The translations under genes and the position numbers were made by a program. Positions 1 to 11,354 of a stretch of 64,000 nt of DNA are shown in pieces. The DNA comes from Lathyrus oleraceus (lineage: Eukaryota; Streptophyta; Magnoliopsida; Fabales; Fabaceae), in NCBI RefSeq assembly GCF_024323335.1, contig NC_066581.1, positions 179,421,330-179,485,329 of the forward strand, written 5' to 3'. How positions within the stretch are numbered: position 1 is the stretch's first letter; each line of letters opens with the position of its first letter. The notes below the pieces were generated by a model that saw nothing but the letters and a program-made list of their open reading frames with translations, did no database searches and was not told the DNA's origin.

Positions 1-241
1 GGAACAACAAGAGTGGATCCCGTAGAGTACTACAGATGCGTAGGGGTGCTAATACCTTCCCTTCGCATAATCGACTCCCGAACCCAAGATTTGGTTGTGA
101 GACCTTGTCTTTTCCTTTCCTTTCTCCAGGTTTACTTCGAGCGTTTCCTTTCCCTCCTTTGGGATAAATAACGCGCGGTGGCGACTCTTCTGTCATTCTT
201 TTTCGCCGGTTGTCTCTTTTTCGCATTTAGGTTGCGAAACA
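1..241 (+). mobile_element. 3' end of an Ogre/Tat-type Ty3/gypsy LTR, truncated by the window edge
   Basis: The block carries marks also seen in the other two long LTRs of this window: a 'ggtgctaataccttccc' segment, a 'tcgactcccgaaccc' segment and, near the end, 'ggtggcgactc'. The same blocks occur in reverse complement at 59848-60080, so this LTR lies in the opposite orientation to that one. The LTR appears to end at the CA around 240-241; what follows is not a primer-binding site, so this is a 3' LTR or a solo LTR. The 5' part lies outside the window. Confidence 0.65.
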
Positions 242-1889
242 TCTTTAGTGGTTGATAACCCATAATTTGTGAGTTATTACATACCTTAGTTTTTCTTTAT
301 TGCTAGTTTATTGCATCTTAAGTTGATATTTTTAGTTCACTTTGATTGTTTTATATAGCCTGGAGCATAATAGGTGCTCCCTTTTGTTGGTTTGGTGTGT
401 TTGTTGCTTAATGTAAGGTTAACTCTGTCGAGCTAAGGCAAGACTGCAGTGGTAAGTAACTGAGAGTGCAAGCTGAATAAAAAAGGTGAACTCAGCCAAA
501 GAGGGAAAATGGAGAAAGCTGCTGAGTTCCTGGGGAAAATACAAAAGGATTGATGTATTGGAGGAAATCTTTGCAATGTATGGAAGAAAATTCATTTGAA
601 TCAAGTGGACAAGATCAATGGCGCTAGAAGAAAAAAGATGGTGCAATAGTAAAGCCACTACTTTGCATGCTCTGAAAGAAAGGATAGTGCCGCCTACACC
701 CTGTTGTGGCAGTTTGGAACAAGACGCCTTGTTTCCCACAATTGTTCCCTTGTACCTGATTCCTTGCTTGCTAAGTAGATAGAATGATGACAAGGCATTG
801 ATTTATGTAATGGTCTTGATTTGATTTCCTTAATTTTGGCCCATGATCCAAGACATCTCAATAAACCCTAGTGAAGCCTTATAAATAGACCCTGTTGAAG
901 ATTGAGGAAGAGAGTTCAACATTATTCACAATCACATTATAAAAGATAACAGTGTGAGATTAGTGGAGAGAAAGGAGAGAGTTTTTTCTTCTCACAATTA
1001 CCTGTACCAGCTGTTGAGCCCTGATGCGACTAGAGTCATCTCTTCCTGATTATCCATCTCAAGAAGTATTCAAGTTACTCTTAGGTTTACATTTCTTTTT
1101 CAATGTTTGTTTAAGAATGTATCTTTTGAGAACCATGTCTATAGTTTGTACTCAGCTCATCATGAGCTAAAACTTTTGTATGTTGAGCAATGAGAAGTTA
1201 ATGTTATGATGCTTTTATGTTAAGTGATGTGTTATTTAGTGCCTTACTTACAAATATGATTCTTTGAGTGATCAACTTAGAAAAAGATAAAAGCTTGTTG
1301 TTATGAGAGATCCAACAACAAGTGGATTTCATAATAGAAGTAGTTGAAAAGAGTATCATAAAGATATTCACTTGATTATTTCATTTAGAGATAAGGAACT
1401 AAAACTATAAGGGATTTTAGAATATAAACAGACGTATTTTAGGGTTATAAGTGTGACTTAGAGATTCATTCCATTGCCCTAGAAATACATGCTTTTATGT
1501 TGTAGAAATAAACCTCCAGATCACTCTAACCTTTCATGGCACGACACTACACATCACAAACACATAGTTACTTCATTAACATCAATGCACCTTAGCTCAA
1601 CATATACTCTCTTGATATATTTTCACTCCACCTTGCATGAATTAGATCTGATTTAAAGGAGAAACCCCTAACTTGTGACATTCATATAATATTTTTATCT
1701 TTTTTCATGCTTAAGTTAAAAAGATAGTTTATTACAAAATCAACCTAAGTAACATTCACTCCATGTGGGTGTGATATCCTTACTTTTTATCACTTGCTAC
1801 TTTTAAGCATACATGTATACTTGTATGTGACACATTTTCAAGCAACAATGATGCTTACTCACACTAGTAAAAAAATCAATAATTTCTCT
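242..1889. other. Non-coding stretch with no recognised gene
   Basis: AT-rich sequence without a convincing coding region. A TATA-like TATAAATAG lies at 880-888, followed by a purine-rich stretch (about 900-985), an arrangement seen in plant promoters and in LTRs of copia elements. I could not find matching ends or a second copy, so it may be a decayed solo LTR or a dead promoter. The 124-residue minus-strand ORF at 419-793 has no recognisable motif. Confidence 0.4.
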
Positions 1890-2756
1890 AAAAATTCGGA
1901 AGTTAACCTCTTAACATTCCCAAAATGAACCTACAAGCATGTCTCAAACCCATGCCAAGGAAAAAATCTAAAAAAATCCATAGGTTAATCTCTGTACTTT
2001 TTATAGAAGTTAACTTTCAGAATCCTCCCTATTATCCAACACCAAAAATAATTGCAGAAATGAGAAGAACAACATTAATTAACATAAATCTTTGTTATGA
2101 CATGCATAGAATATGTAACATTACATAGATTTTCGTTAACGTAAATCTAACATTACATTTCATGATCAAGATATGGTTGAATACATTTCAACATATTTTT
2201 AATATGTTCAGTCAATTTCGTAACCGTTGCATCCACCTCGATCGAAACCTTTGTTTCGCAACGGTAAAATTTACTCCACATAACCATTAAATCTACATCT
2301 ATCTTCAACTCAAACTTTCTGAACTATATCTTCCCTTCATTGTCAATTTATGGTGAACAATAATAGAACTTCACAACCCCTAAATTGTTTGGGTATGGCA
2401 AGAGATTCTCTAGTGTGGATTCCAGAACAACGAGACAAGTGATCTTTATGAACCTAAATTCAAGAGGGGGTCTCTCGTAGTTAAAGTAGACAAATGCGAG
2501 ATACAAATATTGAGACATTTTGTGGTGTTTTAGTTAACAACATGAGGGATATTGATATTTATATAAGTTTTAGATCAATACGGGCCTTAGACTCAATCAT
2601 GTCTCATAGGATATTTCAGAACTTAAATTCTGGAATAACCCATTTACATTTAGAAAAACACAAGAAAAATGGTTTGTCGGAAACTTAAATTCTGGATTAA
2701 ACCATATTAGTAGTTGTTTTGCAGAAACTATTTTGGTAGAATCACTACGCCAAATA

Positions 2757-3105
2757 AGGGAAAAGAGGGCGCTTTTTTTGGCCTATAACAACGCTTTAAA
2801 GCGCCCTCTAATCTGGCGCTGGCATAGGTAAAGACAACGCTTTTTTTCCTGGTGAAAGCGCTGTCTAAAGTGGCTCTTTAAGCCCTTTAAGGGCCACTTT
2901 AGAGGGCGCTTTTTAAAGAAAGCGCCCTCTAAAGTGGAAACATTTAAGGGTTTAGAGGGCGCTTTTACTGGAAAGCGCCCTCTAAAGTGGAAACTTTTAA
3001 GGGTTTAGAGGGCGCTTTTACTGGAAAGCGCCCTCTAAAGTGGAAATTTAAAGGGTTTAAAGGGCGCTTATTTTGGGAAGCGCCCTCTAAAGTGGGTGGT
3101 TATTT
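2757..3105. repeat. CACTA left subterminal repeat array (palindromic)
   Basis: Multiple copies of 'agagggcgctttt' and its reverse complement 'aaaagcgccctct' alternate here, separated by about 10-30 bases, so neighbouring copies can pair as hairpins. In CACTA families the subterminal repeats bind the TNPA-type protein during transposition; assigning that role here is by analogy. Confidence 0.85.
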
Positions 3106-3558
3106 AAATTTTTTTTTTTAAAAAGCGCTATATTTATTTATTTATTTTAGACAACCTGTATATTGAAGCAGTACACCCAAAACTGTATAATTTGAAGCCC
3201 TTTTTCACACATTGCATTCAACAAGCCTTATATACAACAATCCATACATATACAACAATCCACTGATATATAATCGTTTAACTTCTAAAGATTCTAAATA
3301 TACAACCAATTCATAACTTAAAAAGAAATAAAACTAAGTAGCAAAAGCATCTCTAAGATGTATGTTTTTTTTGCTAGCAGCAGTCTTCTTAGCAACAACC
3401 TCTTTTTGTTCAATATCAATAGCATGAACCTAAAATATCATACAATTAGTTAGGTGATGTATAAGATCAAGAATTAACATTTTCTATGCATAAATATCAT
3501 ATAATTGTGTTAATACCTTTTTTTTGATGCAACTGACTCGATTTGCTGCGTAATCCCC

Positions 3559-3774
3559 TTATATTTTTGGTCCCTTATCTTTTGAAGATAGAATTGATAT
3601 TTGTTTAGATGGACATGTTCCATTTTCGTAGAGGGATACTTTCAAATATCCAACATCATCATCTACGCGAATGAGGCTTGACGACAATGGAACATCTCCA
3701 TCTAAACAAATATCAATTGATACTTTCAAGTATCCCTTGCCCCTTGCACGAATGATTGACTTCATAATAGCCAT
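3559..3774 (-). CDS. Small ORF of unknown function, 71 residues, inside the CACTA element
   Basis: The frame lies downstream of the transposase on the same strand. It contains two similar segments (GYLKVSIDICLDGDVPLSS and GYLKVSLYENGTCPSK) that reflect an inverted and direct repeat in the DNA (stem arms 3592-3624 and 3686-3718). It could be a 3' exon of the transposon's second product, or chance coding across a repeat. I do not recognise a family. Confidence 0.25.
   Translation of the reverse strand: MAIMKSIIRARGKGYLKVSIDICLDGDVPLSSSLIRVDDDVGYLKVSLYENGTCPSKQISILSSKDKGPKI
3592..3718. repeat. Long hairpin: 33-nt inverted repeat with ~61-nt loop
   Basis: The arm 3592-3624 (aattgatatttgtttagatgg, then acatgttccatt without the last g repeated) pairs with 3686-3718 with a single mismatch near the middle. 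The loop carries 'gatactttcaaatatcc', repeated directly as 'gatactttcaagtatcc' just right of the second arm. Seen directly in the sequence; function unknown. Confidence 0.75.
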
Positions 3775-3897
3775 TTTACCTGTAATAAAGAAAACAATTA
3801 AAATCAGATGACAAATGTAAAAATAATTAAAATCATAAAAGTCATTTTACCTGTAATAAAGAAAACAATTAAAATCATTTGACCTGTACCTTTTTCA

Positions 3898-5355
3898 CTA
3901 AGTTCTCTTTCTTTTCTTGGTTGGAATATGTTCTACATGTCTCTTAACAACACGGACGGTTGGATTGATCCAAATACCCTCATTATGATCATTTCTAATA
4001 TATGAATCATTTGATATAATATTCTCATCTTGATCATTTCTGGTAAACGATTCAATCTCAACATCAATATCACCTTGATCTCCAGTGTTTTCATCAATTA
4101 CTTTGTTGGAAAAAAGAACTATAGACCATTTCGTACTTTTCGGATCATTGACATAGAACACTTGTCTAGCTTGAGAGGCTAGAATAAAAGACTCATCTTT
4201 GTATCCCACCCTATTAAGATCCACTTGCAAAAATCCTGACTTATCCATTCGAATGCCGTTATTATTTTCAACCCACTTGCAACCAAATATAGGAATCTGA
4301 AACTTCTCATAATCAAACACCCAAATGCGCTCGATAACACCAAAATACGACAGATTTGCAAATTTGGGGTTTAAGTCCTTCACACTTGATATGTGCATTG
4401 CTTCAGCTACCATGGTGACACCACTATTCTGCATAGTACTTTTATCATCTTGTTCTTTGGTATAAAATGTGTATCCATTAATCGCGTATGCGCTATAAGA
4501 AAAAACATGGAAACTTGGACCATATGCTAAGCATCTCAACCTTTCTGTTATTGAAGCGGGATCTGAATAATACTTTGAATAAATATGATCCTTAAACCAA
4601 GGTATAAAACATCGATTGTGCTCTCGTACTATCCAATTTTCATTTCTATTGGGATTTAAACCTCGGAGAACATCCTTGTGAATTTCAACATACGGCTCAA
4701 CCTCATTCTCATTGTGCAGAACATACAAATGCACTTGATCCCGTTCGACCCTTGATACTGCCACGATTTTATTTCCAATTAGATTTTTTCCTTCTTTCTT
4801 TTCGACAAGCTGAGACTTGGGGAGTCCGATTGACTGAACATTAGACAAATATTCAGTACAAAACTCAATCGCTTCTTCAACAATGTATCTTTCAACCATA
4901 CAATCTTCTGGTCGACTTCGGTTCTTCACGTACCCTTTTAATATTTTCATATAACGTTCAACAGGGTACATCCATCTCATATAAGCTGGTCCACACAATT
5001 GTGTCTCTTTCACAAGATGAACAACTAGATGTACCATTATGTCAAAAAATGATGGAGGAAAAAACATTTCAAGCTCACACAAAGTAATAACGATTTCTTT
5101 TTGCAACATTGGTAAGATCGTATGATTGATCACCTTACTGCAAATTGACTTGAAGAAAGAACACAACTTAGTTATAGAGCTTCTTACTTTTTCTGGAAGA
5201 ATAGAACGTATACCTATTGGGAGAAAATGTTCCATTATAACATGGCAATCATGGGTCTTTAAACTCTTTAACTCGAGGTCTTTCATAGACATAAGTCTTC
5301 TAATATCTGAAGAGTACCCTTCTGGAACTTTAACTTCACTTAGAAACTTACACAA
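3898..5355 (-). pseudogene. CACTA transposase, C-terminal part (DUF4218 + DUF4216), frameshifted from the upstream half
   Basis: The 485-residue frame continues the TNP2-type protein of 5340-7124. Residues about 1-170 match the DUF4218 pattern (YSSDIRRL, LKTHDCHV, LPEKVR, MVHLVVHLVKE, MRWMYPVERY). Residues about 345-425 match DUF4216 (KWVENNNGI, LASQARQVFYV). Both domains normally sit C-terminal to the Transposase_21 core in plant CACTA proteins. It ends in a basic tail (KKRKRT). The frame opens inside the overlap at the A-run, and its first ATG is not the native start, so without frame correction it would not be made as part of a full transposase. Confidence 0.85.
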
Positions 5356-7124
5356 TGTTTTTTTTTCTCCTTTCTAGATAGAGTATAAGCAGCAGGCGGT
5401 AGATATGTTCGTTTTCCTTTCTTCAAGGGTCCTAATTCAGTTCTTATTCCCATCGCTATCAAGTCCTTTCTTGCCTTAAGGCCATCCTTAGACTTTCCTT
5501 GTATATTGAGTAACGTGCCAATAACACTTTCAAATACATTTTTTTCAATATGCATAACATCAAGAAAATGTTTCACATACAAGGACTTCCAATACGGCAA
5601 TTCAAAAAAAACTGACCTCTTCTTCCACCCACTTTTGACAAGTGTCTGGGCAAAAGGCTTGCCAAACTGAGTATCCAAATCTTTCACCTTTTCAAAAATT
5701 TGATCACCCGTCAATATAGGTGGAGCTCTGCCTTGTTCTGTCTCTCCATTGAACGCCTTTCTCCATCCACGGTAGTGATGATTTGAATTTAAGAATCTCC
5801 GATGATCGAGAAAGACATTCTTCTGACCAAACTCCAAGCGCTTCCAATCTGTTTTATCTTCACAAATAGGACACGCACATTGACCTTTTATGCTATACCC
5901 TGATAGATTTCCGTATGCTGGAAAATCATTAATTGTGCCAAACAACATCGCCCTCACGTTGAAACTTTCTTTCCTATATCCATCATAAACCTCCACACCG
6001 GTCTTCCACAAAATCTTTAAATCTTTGATTAAGGGCTTCAAGTACACGTCTATGTCATTCCCTGGTTGTTTAGGTCCAGAAATCAACATAGCCAACATCA
6101 TGTACTTACGCTTCATACATAGCCATGGAGGTAGGTTATAAATCATAATAATCACAGGCCATGTACTGTGTGAGATACTCTGGATACCGTGTGGGTTCAT
6201 TCCATCAGTAGATAATGCCAAGCGAAGGTTTCTTGATTCTTCTCCAAATTCAAGATAATCATTATCAATTTTCAACCACTGTGGTGAATCTGCCGGATGT
6301 CGATACTTTCCATCTATAATTCTTTCATCTGCATGCCAGGTCAAGTGTCTTGAATCGGTTTCACTACGAAACATGCGTCTAAATCTCGGAATAACAGGAA
6401 AATACCACAAGACTTTTGTTGGAGGCAACTTGTTCTTATATCGCGAGACACCGCATTTAGGACACTCATTTAACGATGCATACTCATTTCGAAACAAAAC
6501 GCAATCGTTTGGACATGCATGTATCTTATCATAGCTCATGCCAATAGAGCACAACATCTTTTTGGTCTCATATGTTCGATTGGGAAGAACATTATCCTCA
6601 GGAAGCATATCTTTCAAAAGGGCTAATAACTCTGTGAAACTTTTATCCGACCATCCATTGCCCGCCTTTAAGTTGTACAACTTTAATACCGCAGACAATC
6701 TTGTGAATTTAGTGCAACCATCATACAAAGGTTTCTCTGCATCACTTACCAACCTCTCAAACATTTCGGGACAATCCTTAAGATCTCCTTCAAGTGCTTC
6801 TGCAATCTCTTCAACTCGATCACAATCGTATGTATCTGCGCCACTATAGTTTGAGGCATAGGTCGTACTATCCCCCGGTTCAACATTCTCGTTACTTTTC
6901 TCACCATGCAAATTCCAACATGTATAACTTCGATCAATTCCATGCCTCATTAGATGCGATGTCAACTGAACTGCGTCAACCCGTTTCCCATAACAACAAC
7001 CCAAGCAAGGACATATCATTCTACTGGGGTCTTCGGCGTGCGCAACGGCAAACTTAACGAATTCTGATACCCCATTCTCGTACTCTCTCGACAATCGATT
7101 GGAAGACATCCATGTATTATCCAT
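5340..7124 (-). CDS. CACTA transposase, N-terminal part (TNP2 / Transposase_21 family)
   Basis: This 594-residue frame covers the first half of a TNP2-like transposase, the enzyme that cuts and joins CACTA ends. It begins with the transposase-associated domain (about residues 1-75) with its cysteine cluster CPCLGCC at residues 38-44. A second cysteine pair, CPKC, follows in the middle. The conserved Transposase_21 core then follows, including HADERIIDGKYRHPADSP, STDGMNPHG and CPICEDKT. The ATG at 7124 gives the usual family start. The frame ends at a run of nine A (minus strand), where the downstream frame 3898-5355 takes over with a 16-base overlap. Family members usually carry both halves in one protein, so this is probably one gene broken by a homopolymer length change; sequencing or assembly error is the main alternative. 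Confidence 0.88.
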   Translation of the reverse strand: MDNTWMSSNRLSREYENGVSEFVKFAVAHAEDPSRMICPCLGCCYGKRVDAVQLTSHLMRHGIDRSYTCWNLHGEKSNENVEPGDSTTYASNYSGADTYDCDRVEEIAEALEGDLKDCPEMFERLVSDAEKPLYDGCTKFTRLSAVLKLYNLKAGNGWSDKSFTELLALLKDMLPEDNVLPNRTYETKKMLCSIGMSYDKIHACPNDCVLFRNEYASLNECPKCGVSRYKNKLPPTKVLWYFPVIPRFRRMFRSETDSRHLTWHADERIIDGKYRHPADSPQWLKIDNDYLEFGEESRNLRLALSTDGMNPHGIQSISHSTWPVIIMIYNLPPWLCMKRKYMMLAMLISGPKQPGNDIDVYLKPLIKDLKILWKTGVEVYDGYRKESFNVRAMLFGTINDFPAYGNLSGYSIKGQCACPICEDKTDWKRLEFGQKNVFLDHRRFLNSNHHYRGWRKAFNGETEQGRAPPILTGDQIFEKVKDLDTQFGKPFAQTLVKSGWKKRSVFFELPYWKSLYVKHFLDVMHIEKNVFESVIGTLLNIQGKSKDGLKARKDLIAMGIRTELGPLKKGKRTYLPPAAYTLSRKEKKKHCVSF

Positions 7125-7711
7125 TACTAATTAGAATAAACAAAAAATAATTTCAGAAGAGAAACCAAAAATGGGATGAGACAAAACAATTTCGCTTTAT
7201 TGAGTTAGTCTCTGTGCAGGGCATTCATGTCTCCATTTACTCTATCAAATAACATCCATACCTAAACTTCTTAAGTTACTAGCTACGCTATAAGTTACTA
7301 GAATCAAAGGTTTCTAATGTCTCTATAATGCAACCATAACCAAACCCTAACAACAGTCTTTGAATGTGATTCATAGCGATATCAAATTCAGCAATTTAAA
7401 AACCAACCGTCAATTGCCTAATAAACCCAAACTATTTAAATGACTATGAATATTGAAACTTTACAGGTCGAAACAAACGTAGCATAGCAAACAATAACAT
7501 AAAACTGAAATGGGGCAAAGCTAAAACAAAGCAATAGTGCAAGTAATAATGTATGCATCGTGTACCTTTGATTGGTAGAAGGAGTAAACGTCGTAGATCT
7601 AACAGAGGTGGAAGGAGAACGCCTTAGAACCCTAACGTGAAAAAGAACGAAAATAACAGAGAGTGAAATAACAAAACGCGCAGTATGTTATAATTTTAAT
7701 GTTTACTAAAG

Positions 7712-8062
7712 GGGACCTTAGAGGGCGCTTGTGGAAAAAAAGCGCCCTCTAAAGGGGGCCTAAGAGGACGCTTATGGAAGCGCTCTCTAAGGCTTTCCAG
7801 AAGCGCTTTATAAACTGGAAATGCACATGGACTTATAACAGCGCTTTATTAAAAGCGCCCTCTAAGGGTAACCTTAAAGGGCGCTTTCTAAAAAGCGCCA
7901 TGTATTGTTGTTCCTCTATCTCCTCCTTATTTTTTCGCTTCACCTTAGAGGGCGCTTTATTACAAAAGCGCCCTCTAAAGTGCGTTGTCTATTGCTCCTT
8001 ATTTTTTCGCTTCACTTTAGAGAGCGCTTTTGTAAAAAAGCGCCCTCTAAGGTGCGCTGTCT
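7712..8062. repeat. CACTA right subterminal repeat array (palindromic)
   Basis: This is the counterpart of the left array. 'agagggcgct' and 'agcgccctct' pairs recur with short spacers, some copies degenerate (for example 'agaggacgct' near 7764). A 116-residue plus-strand open frame across it is an artefact of the repeats. Confidence 0.85.
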
Positions 8063-8398
8063 ATTCCAGTTTTTGGCGTAGTGAATGTTTTAGTGACAAA
8101 CATAAACTTTTTTCATTAACATAGAAAGTTTTACAACCAATATTTATATAATTAATGTTGGATATACATCAAAATATATAACAATGTATCGAGATTACAT
8201 CGTTGACAGTAACAAACCAGTATTACATGTAAAAAACGAATCAGCACCTAAATACATTGTTAGATAAAAACTAAAATGCATCACAACATGTGTCACACCT
8301 AAATCAATATCCACATGTGGTTATACCTTTTATTTTTTCTCATTATACTCTCTTTCGATCTCTCTTAACTTGGTGAATTTTCCACCCTATCTAAAAAG

Positions 8399-10137
8399 TT
8401 ATCCAACAAAAATTTCAGCTTGCTTTGTGGAATGAGTTGTCCACTTCGGTGATGTCCATCGTATATGACATCCCAGTTTCAAATAAACTTGAACAAAATA
8501 TAGTGATTTTGAGAAGTCTAATGTTGTCAGATCAACACACACCCTATTATATGCAATGGTTATAAGATGACCCATATCAGGGATCCGGTGCCGAACCAAT
8601 AACACAAGAAATAAGAGATGCATGAAAACCTCATGTTTAGCTATATGAACCTATTTTCTCTAATCGCTTGGCTTCGTGATAAATAAAATTAAATCTCACT
8701 CGAGATATCTTGCCCACCAACTGTGAATAAAAACTCCTGTCTCTAAATATGTATTCCAATATTGTAATGTTGTGACCAAATGATGTTTGTATCTCGTTAT
8801 AATAGTTTTGGATCATTTGATTCAGAGAGTCTCAACCTCTACATAAAACACCTTTACTATTTCCCAACCAATTCTTCAATGTAGCATGAGAAGATTCAAC
8901 TCTACAAGTTGTTGTTTTTCTAAAGTTTCTAACCTGATCAGTCCAAGCCAACAAGTCTTCTCCCTCATTTGGTCTAGAATTACACTTTCAACATATTTCA
9001 AGAAATCCGAATATTTCTCACACACTCTCCTGAAATGTATTACAGATTCAACATATAACTCTTCCATAGAATAATTTATTATAACATTCCAGACATCCAT
9101 TCTGCTTTCCAATATCACACCAACTTTGACCATTTTCCCATATCCACCATTGGTTTATTTGTTCCCTACCGCATGTTTAAGTCTACTTCTCATATTTTTT
9201 GTTATGTGATATTTACAAAATAATGTATATGATGTAGGAAACACATTTGCAATCAAATTCATCAGTGTGGTATCGCGATTGGTGTCAATTACTTGTGGCA
9301 TGTTTTCTTTGTTCTTAAACCTTATTCGATACGCTTCTAAATCCCAAGTAACATTGTCCTTTTTTTCACTTTCCGAAAATGCAAACCCAAATGAAAAAGT
9401 CATCTTCGTAGAAGTAACACCAACAATTTCCAGAAGTGGAAGCATGTACTTGTTGGTCTTATATATTGAATCAATTATGTCCAAAATATATCTTGGATGA
9501 TTTCTTCATCCTTGCACACTTTGTACCTAGATACATAATGATGATCATCCAAAAGTTTCAACAATTATTGCATTTCAGATCTTGGACCTCTTATCTCATT
9601 GTTGTTTCGGGCTCGAACATTGTATACATGCTTAAAATTTCAGACATTATGAGGTCTTTTCTGTTTCAAAGTTGCAAATATGTTTCTGAGTTGTACCATG
9701 TTCAATGTCATGTCAGAAACAAAATCCTTCTTTACTGAATTAAAGTACATACAATGGGATGACCAAGTAACTTGTAACATAAATCATGATTATGCATATC
9801 ACAAACCACATTAAATGTCCATGTATTATTCGCTTTAAGGTACCCGCATAACTTAAAAGGACACTCACATCTCCTCAAACCGGCGTCATCCCGTTTTAAC
9901 TTCCGGATAGGTTTTCTGTACTCGAAAATTCTTTCACATCTCATTATAACAATGTCGGTCTTCTATCAAAACCATAATCTGACCTCTCGATTACAATGTT
10001 GAACCTCAATTTTACAGCCTCAATACAGATCCATTAGAGCATATGTTCATGAACAACAAACCCCTCTTTATTTGTAAATTGTTTACCAACATCTACCTTG
10101 ACATCAATCAGTTTATCATCCATAGACACAATACCTT
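8399..10137 (-). pseudogene. MULE transposase relic (FAR1-type DNA-binding, MULE core, OTU-like tail)
   Basis: Read from right to left on the minus strand. First comes a FAR1/WRKY-GCM1-like zinc-binding part (VDVGKQFTNKEGFVVHEHML near 10100-10040, then CECPFKLCGYLKANNTW at 9732-9944). The MULE transposase core follows at 9155-9484 (GVTSTKMTFSFGFAF, VIDTNRDTTLMN, FCKYHITKNMRSRLKHAVG). A helical region at 8876-9133 (FRRVCEKYSDFLKYVESVILDQ) comes next. Last, at 8399-8623, is a piece that resembles the OTU-like protease tail of the MULE-OTU group (IPDMGHLITIAYNRV, FVQVYLKLGCH). Stops and frameshifts separate all these blocks, so no protein can be made. The OTU assignment is the least certain part. 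Confidence 0.75.
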
Positions 10138-10660
10138 TGGATACAATGTTAGGGTGTACTATGTTGCAACCAGTAGTAACACAATCAAATTTAAATTCAA
10201 CATGAAAACAATTCGGAATTAAACTTTCAAAATAACATGAAACATAATACGAAAGTTAACTTCCAGACACAACATTCATTTTTAAACAACTCAACCAGAT
10301 TACTACAAGTAATGCAGAAGGAAATACATGTACATTACCTTAAATTCTAGTTTTTTTTCTCCTTTTGATGTCGAAAAAACAAAAGAATATGGTTTTGAAA
10401 TACAAAACTTGATTGAGAATTGAAGGAGGTTTTTTGTTGGGTTTTGGAAGTATGGTGGTATGATCATGAAATGAAGAGTACGTGCAGGATGGTGTTACGT
10501 TTGATAAACTTGGAAGTTAACTTTCGTATTATCCACTAATGGGTATATAAACACACTATCATGAGTTCTAAGTGTATCTAGGGATTAGTTCGGAATTTAA
10601 CCTACAAATTCATCCTTCCATCAATACGGAGGTTAAATTTCGTACTATTTTTTGATAAAA

Positions 10661-11354
10661 TAAAGGTGATTCACTTAAAAAAATGTTTTGGTGTGTATGA
10701 GGGGAGAACTTTACTTATATTTTTTTTCCAAAGATATTTTCCAATTTTCTAAGGATCTCTCTTAACCGATATAGATGGGAAGAGCCATCCCTATTAAAGA
10801 GATTGCTACTTAAAGTGATTAAAGTGATTCCTACTTACACCCATTTTAAGAAACACAAATAATTGTTGTTATTAAAGGCCAAACATCTCAATTAAAACTT
10901 CAAAATGAAATTTTATAAAAAGAACTCAATAATAATTTTTTCTTTTTAATATGCATAATTTTCCCACTTAATTGATTTAATTTAATATTTATTTATTTTA
11001 TAATTTAAATATTATTTTTCATATAATTTTCTGGATTCTGTTTTTCAAATTTTACATCAATATAAAAGTACTTTAATTATTTATATTCTAGTACTGCATA
11101 TTTGAACAGTAATTAAGCAAGGCCAACAATCAACCTATTATCCAAACCATTTTATTAAAAATAAAATAAAAAGACAAAAAAAAAAAACTATTATCCAACC
11201 AAACGCAAAGAGCAGAATCTGGAGCATGAAGTTTGTGTGAATATGCTATTCATACCTTTCTTGTTTCTTATATCCCTCTCTCACTCCTTCTTTTCTTATC
11301 AACATTTCAAACCAATTTCCATTCCCTATTACCCTCTCAAACCAACATTCACAA
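10661..11354 (+). promoter_or_regulatory. Probable promoter and 5' leader of the DWARF27-type gene
   Basis: Very AT-rich non-coding sequence upstream of the gene at 11355. A TATA-like TATAAAAG lies at 11061-11068, about 290 bases before the start codon. The MULE remnant ends just upstream, so the promoter may include transposon-derived sequence. Transcription start not determinable from sequence alone. Confidence 0.4.

Larger units (their letters stand above)
2743..8083 (-). mobile_element. CACTA (En/Spm) DNA transposon, 5,341 bp, complete ends
   Basis: The element starts CACTACGCCAAAT and ends TTTTTGGCGTAGTG, so both ends share a 12-bp terminal inverted repeat (2743-2754 and 8072-8083). It is flanked by the 3-bp duplication AAT (2740-2742 and 8084-8086), as expected for CACTA elements. 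Both subterminal regions hold arrays of a GC-rich motif in both orientations. The interior codes for a TNP2-type transposase on the minus strand, now split by a frameshift. Structure is intact at the DNA level, so the element could still be moved in trans. Confidence 0.93.
1890..10660 (-). mobile_element. Decayed Mutator-like element (MULE), split by a CACTA insertion
   Basis: A minus-strand MULE transposase relic (8399-10137) lies between regions that share variants of the motif 'ggaagttaactt': at the left near 1898 and 2008, at the right near 10253, 10508, 10588 and 10622. These look like terminal-inverted-repeat or subterminal motifs. The CACTA element at 2743-8083 interrupts the MULE with a 3-bp target duplication. 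Exact ends and the expected 9-bp target duplication were not identified, so the limits are approximate. The transposase remnant itself is convincing; full extent is inference. Confidence 0.5.

Noticed and set aside
7774..8124. 116-residue plus-strand ORF
   Set aside because: It lies across the palindromic subterminal repeats of the CACTA element and repeats itself with the DNA motif.
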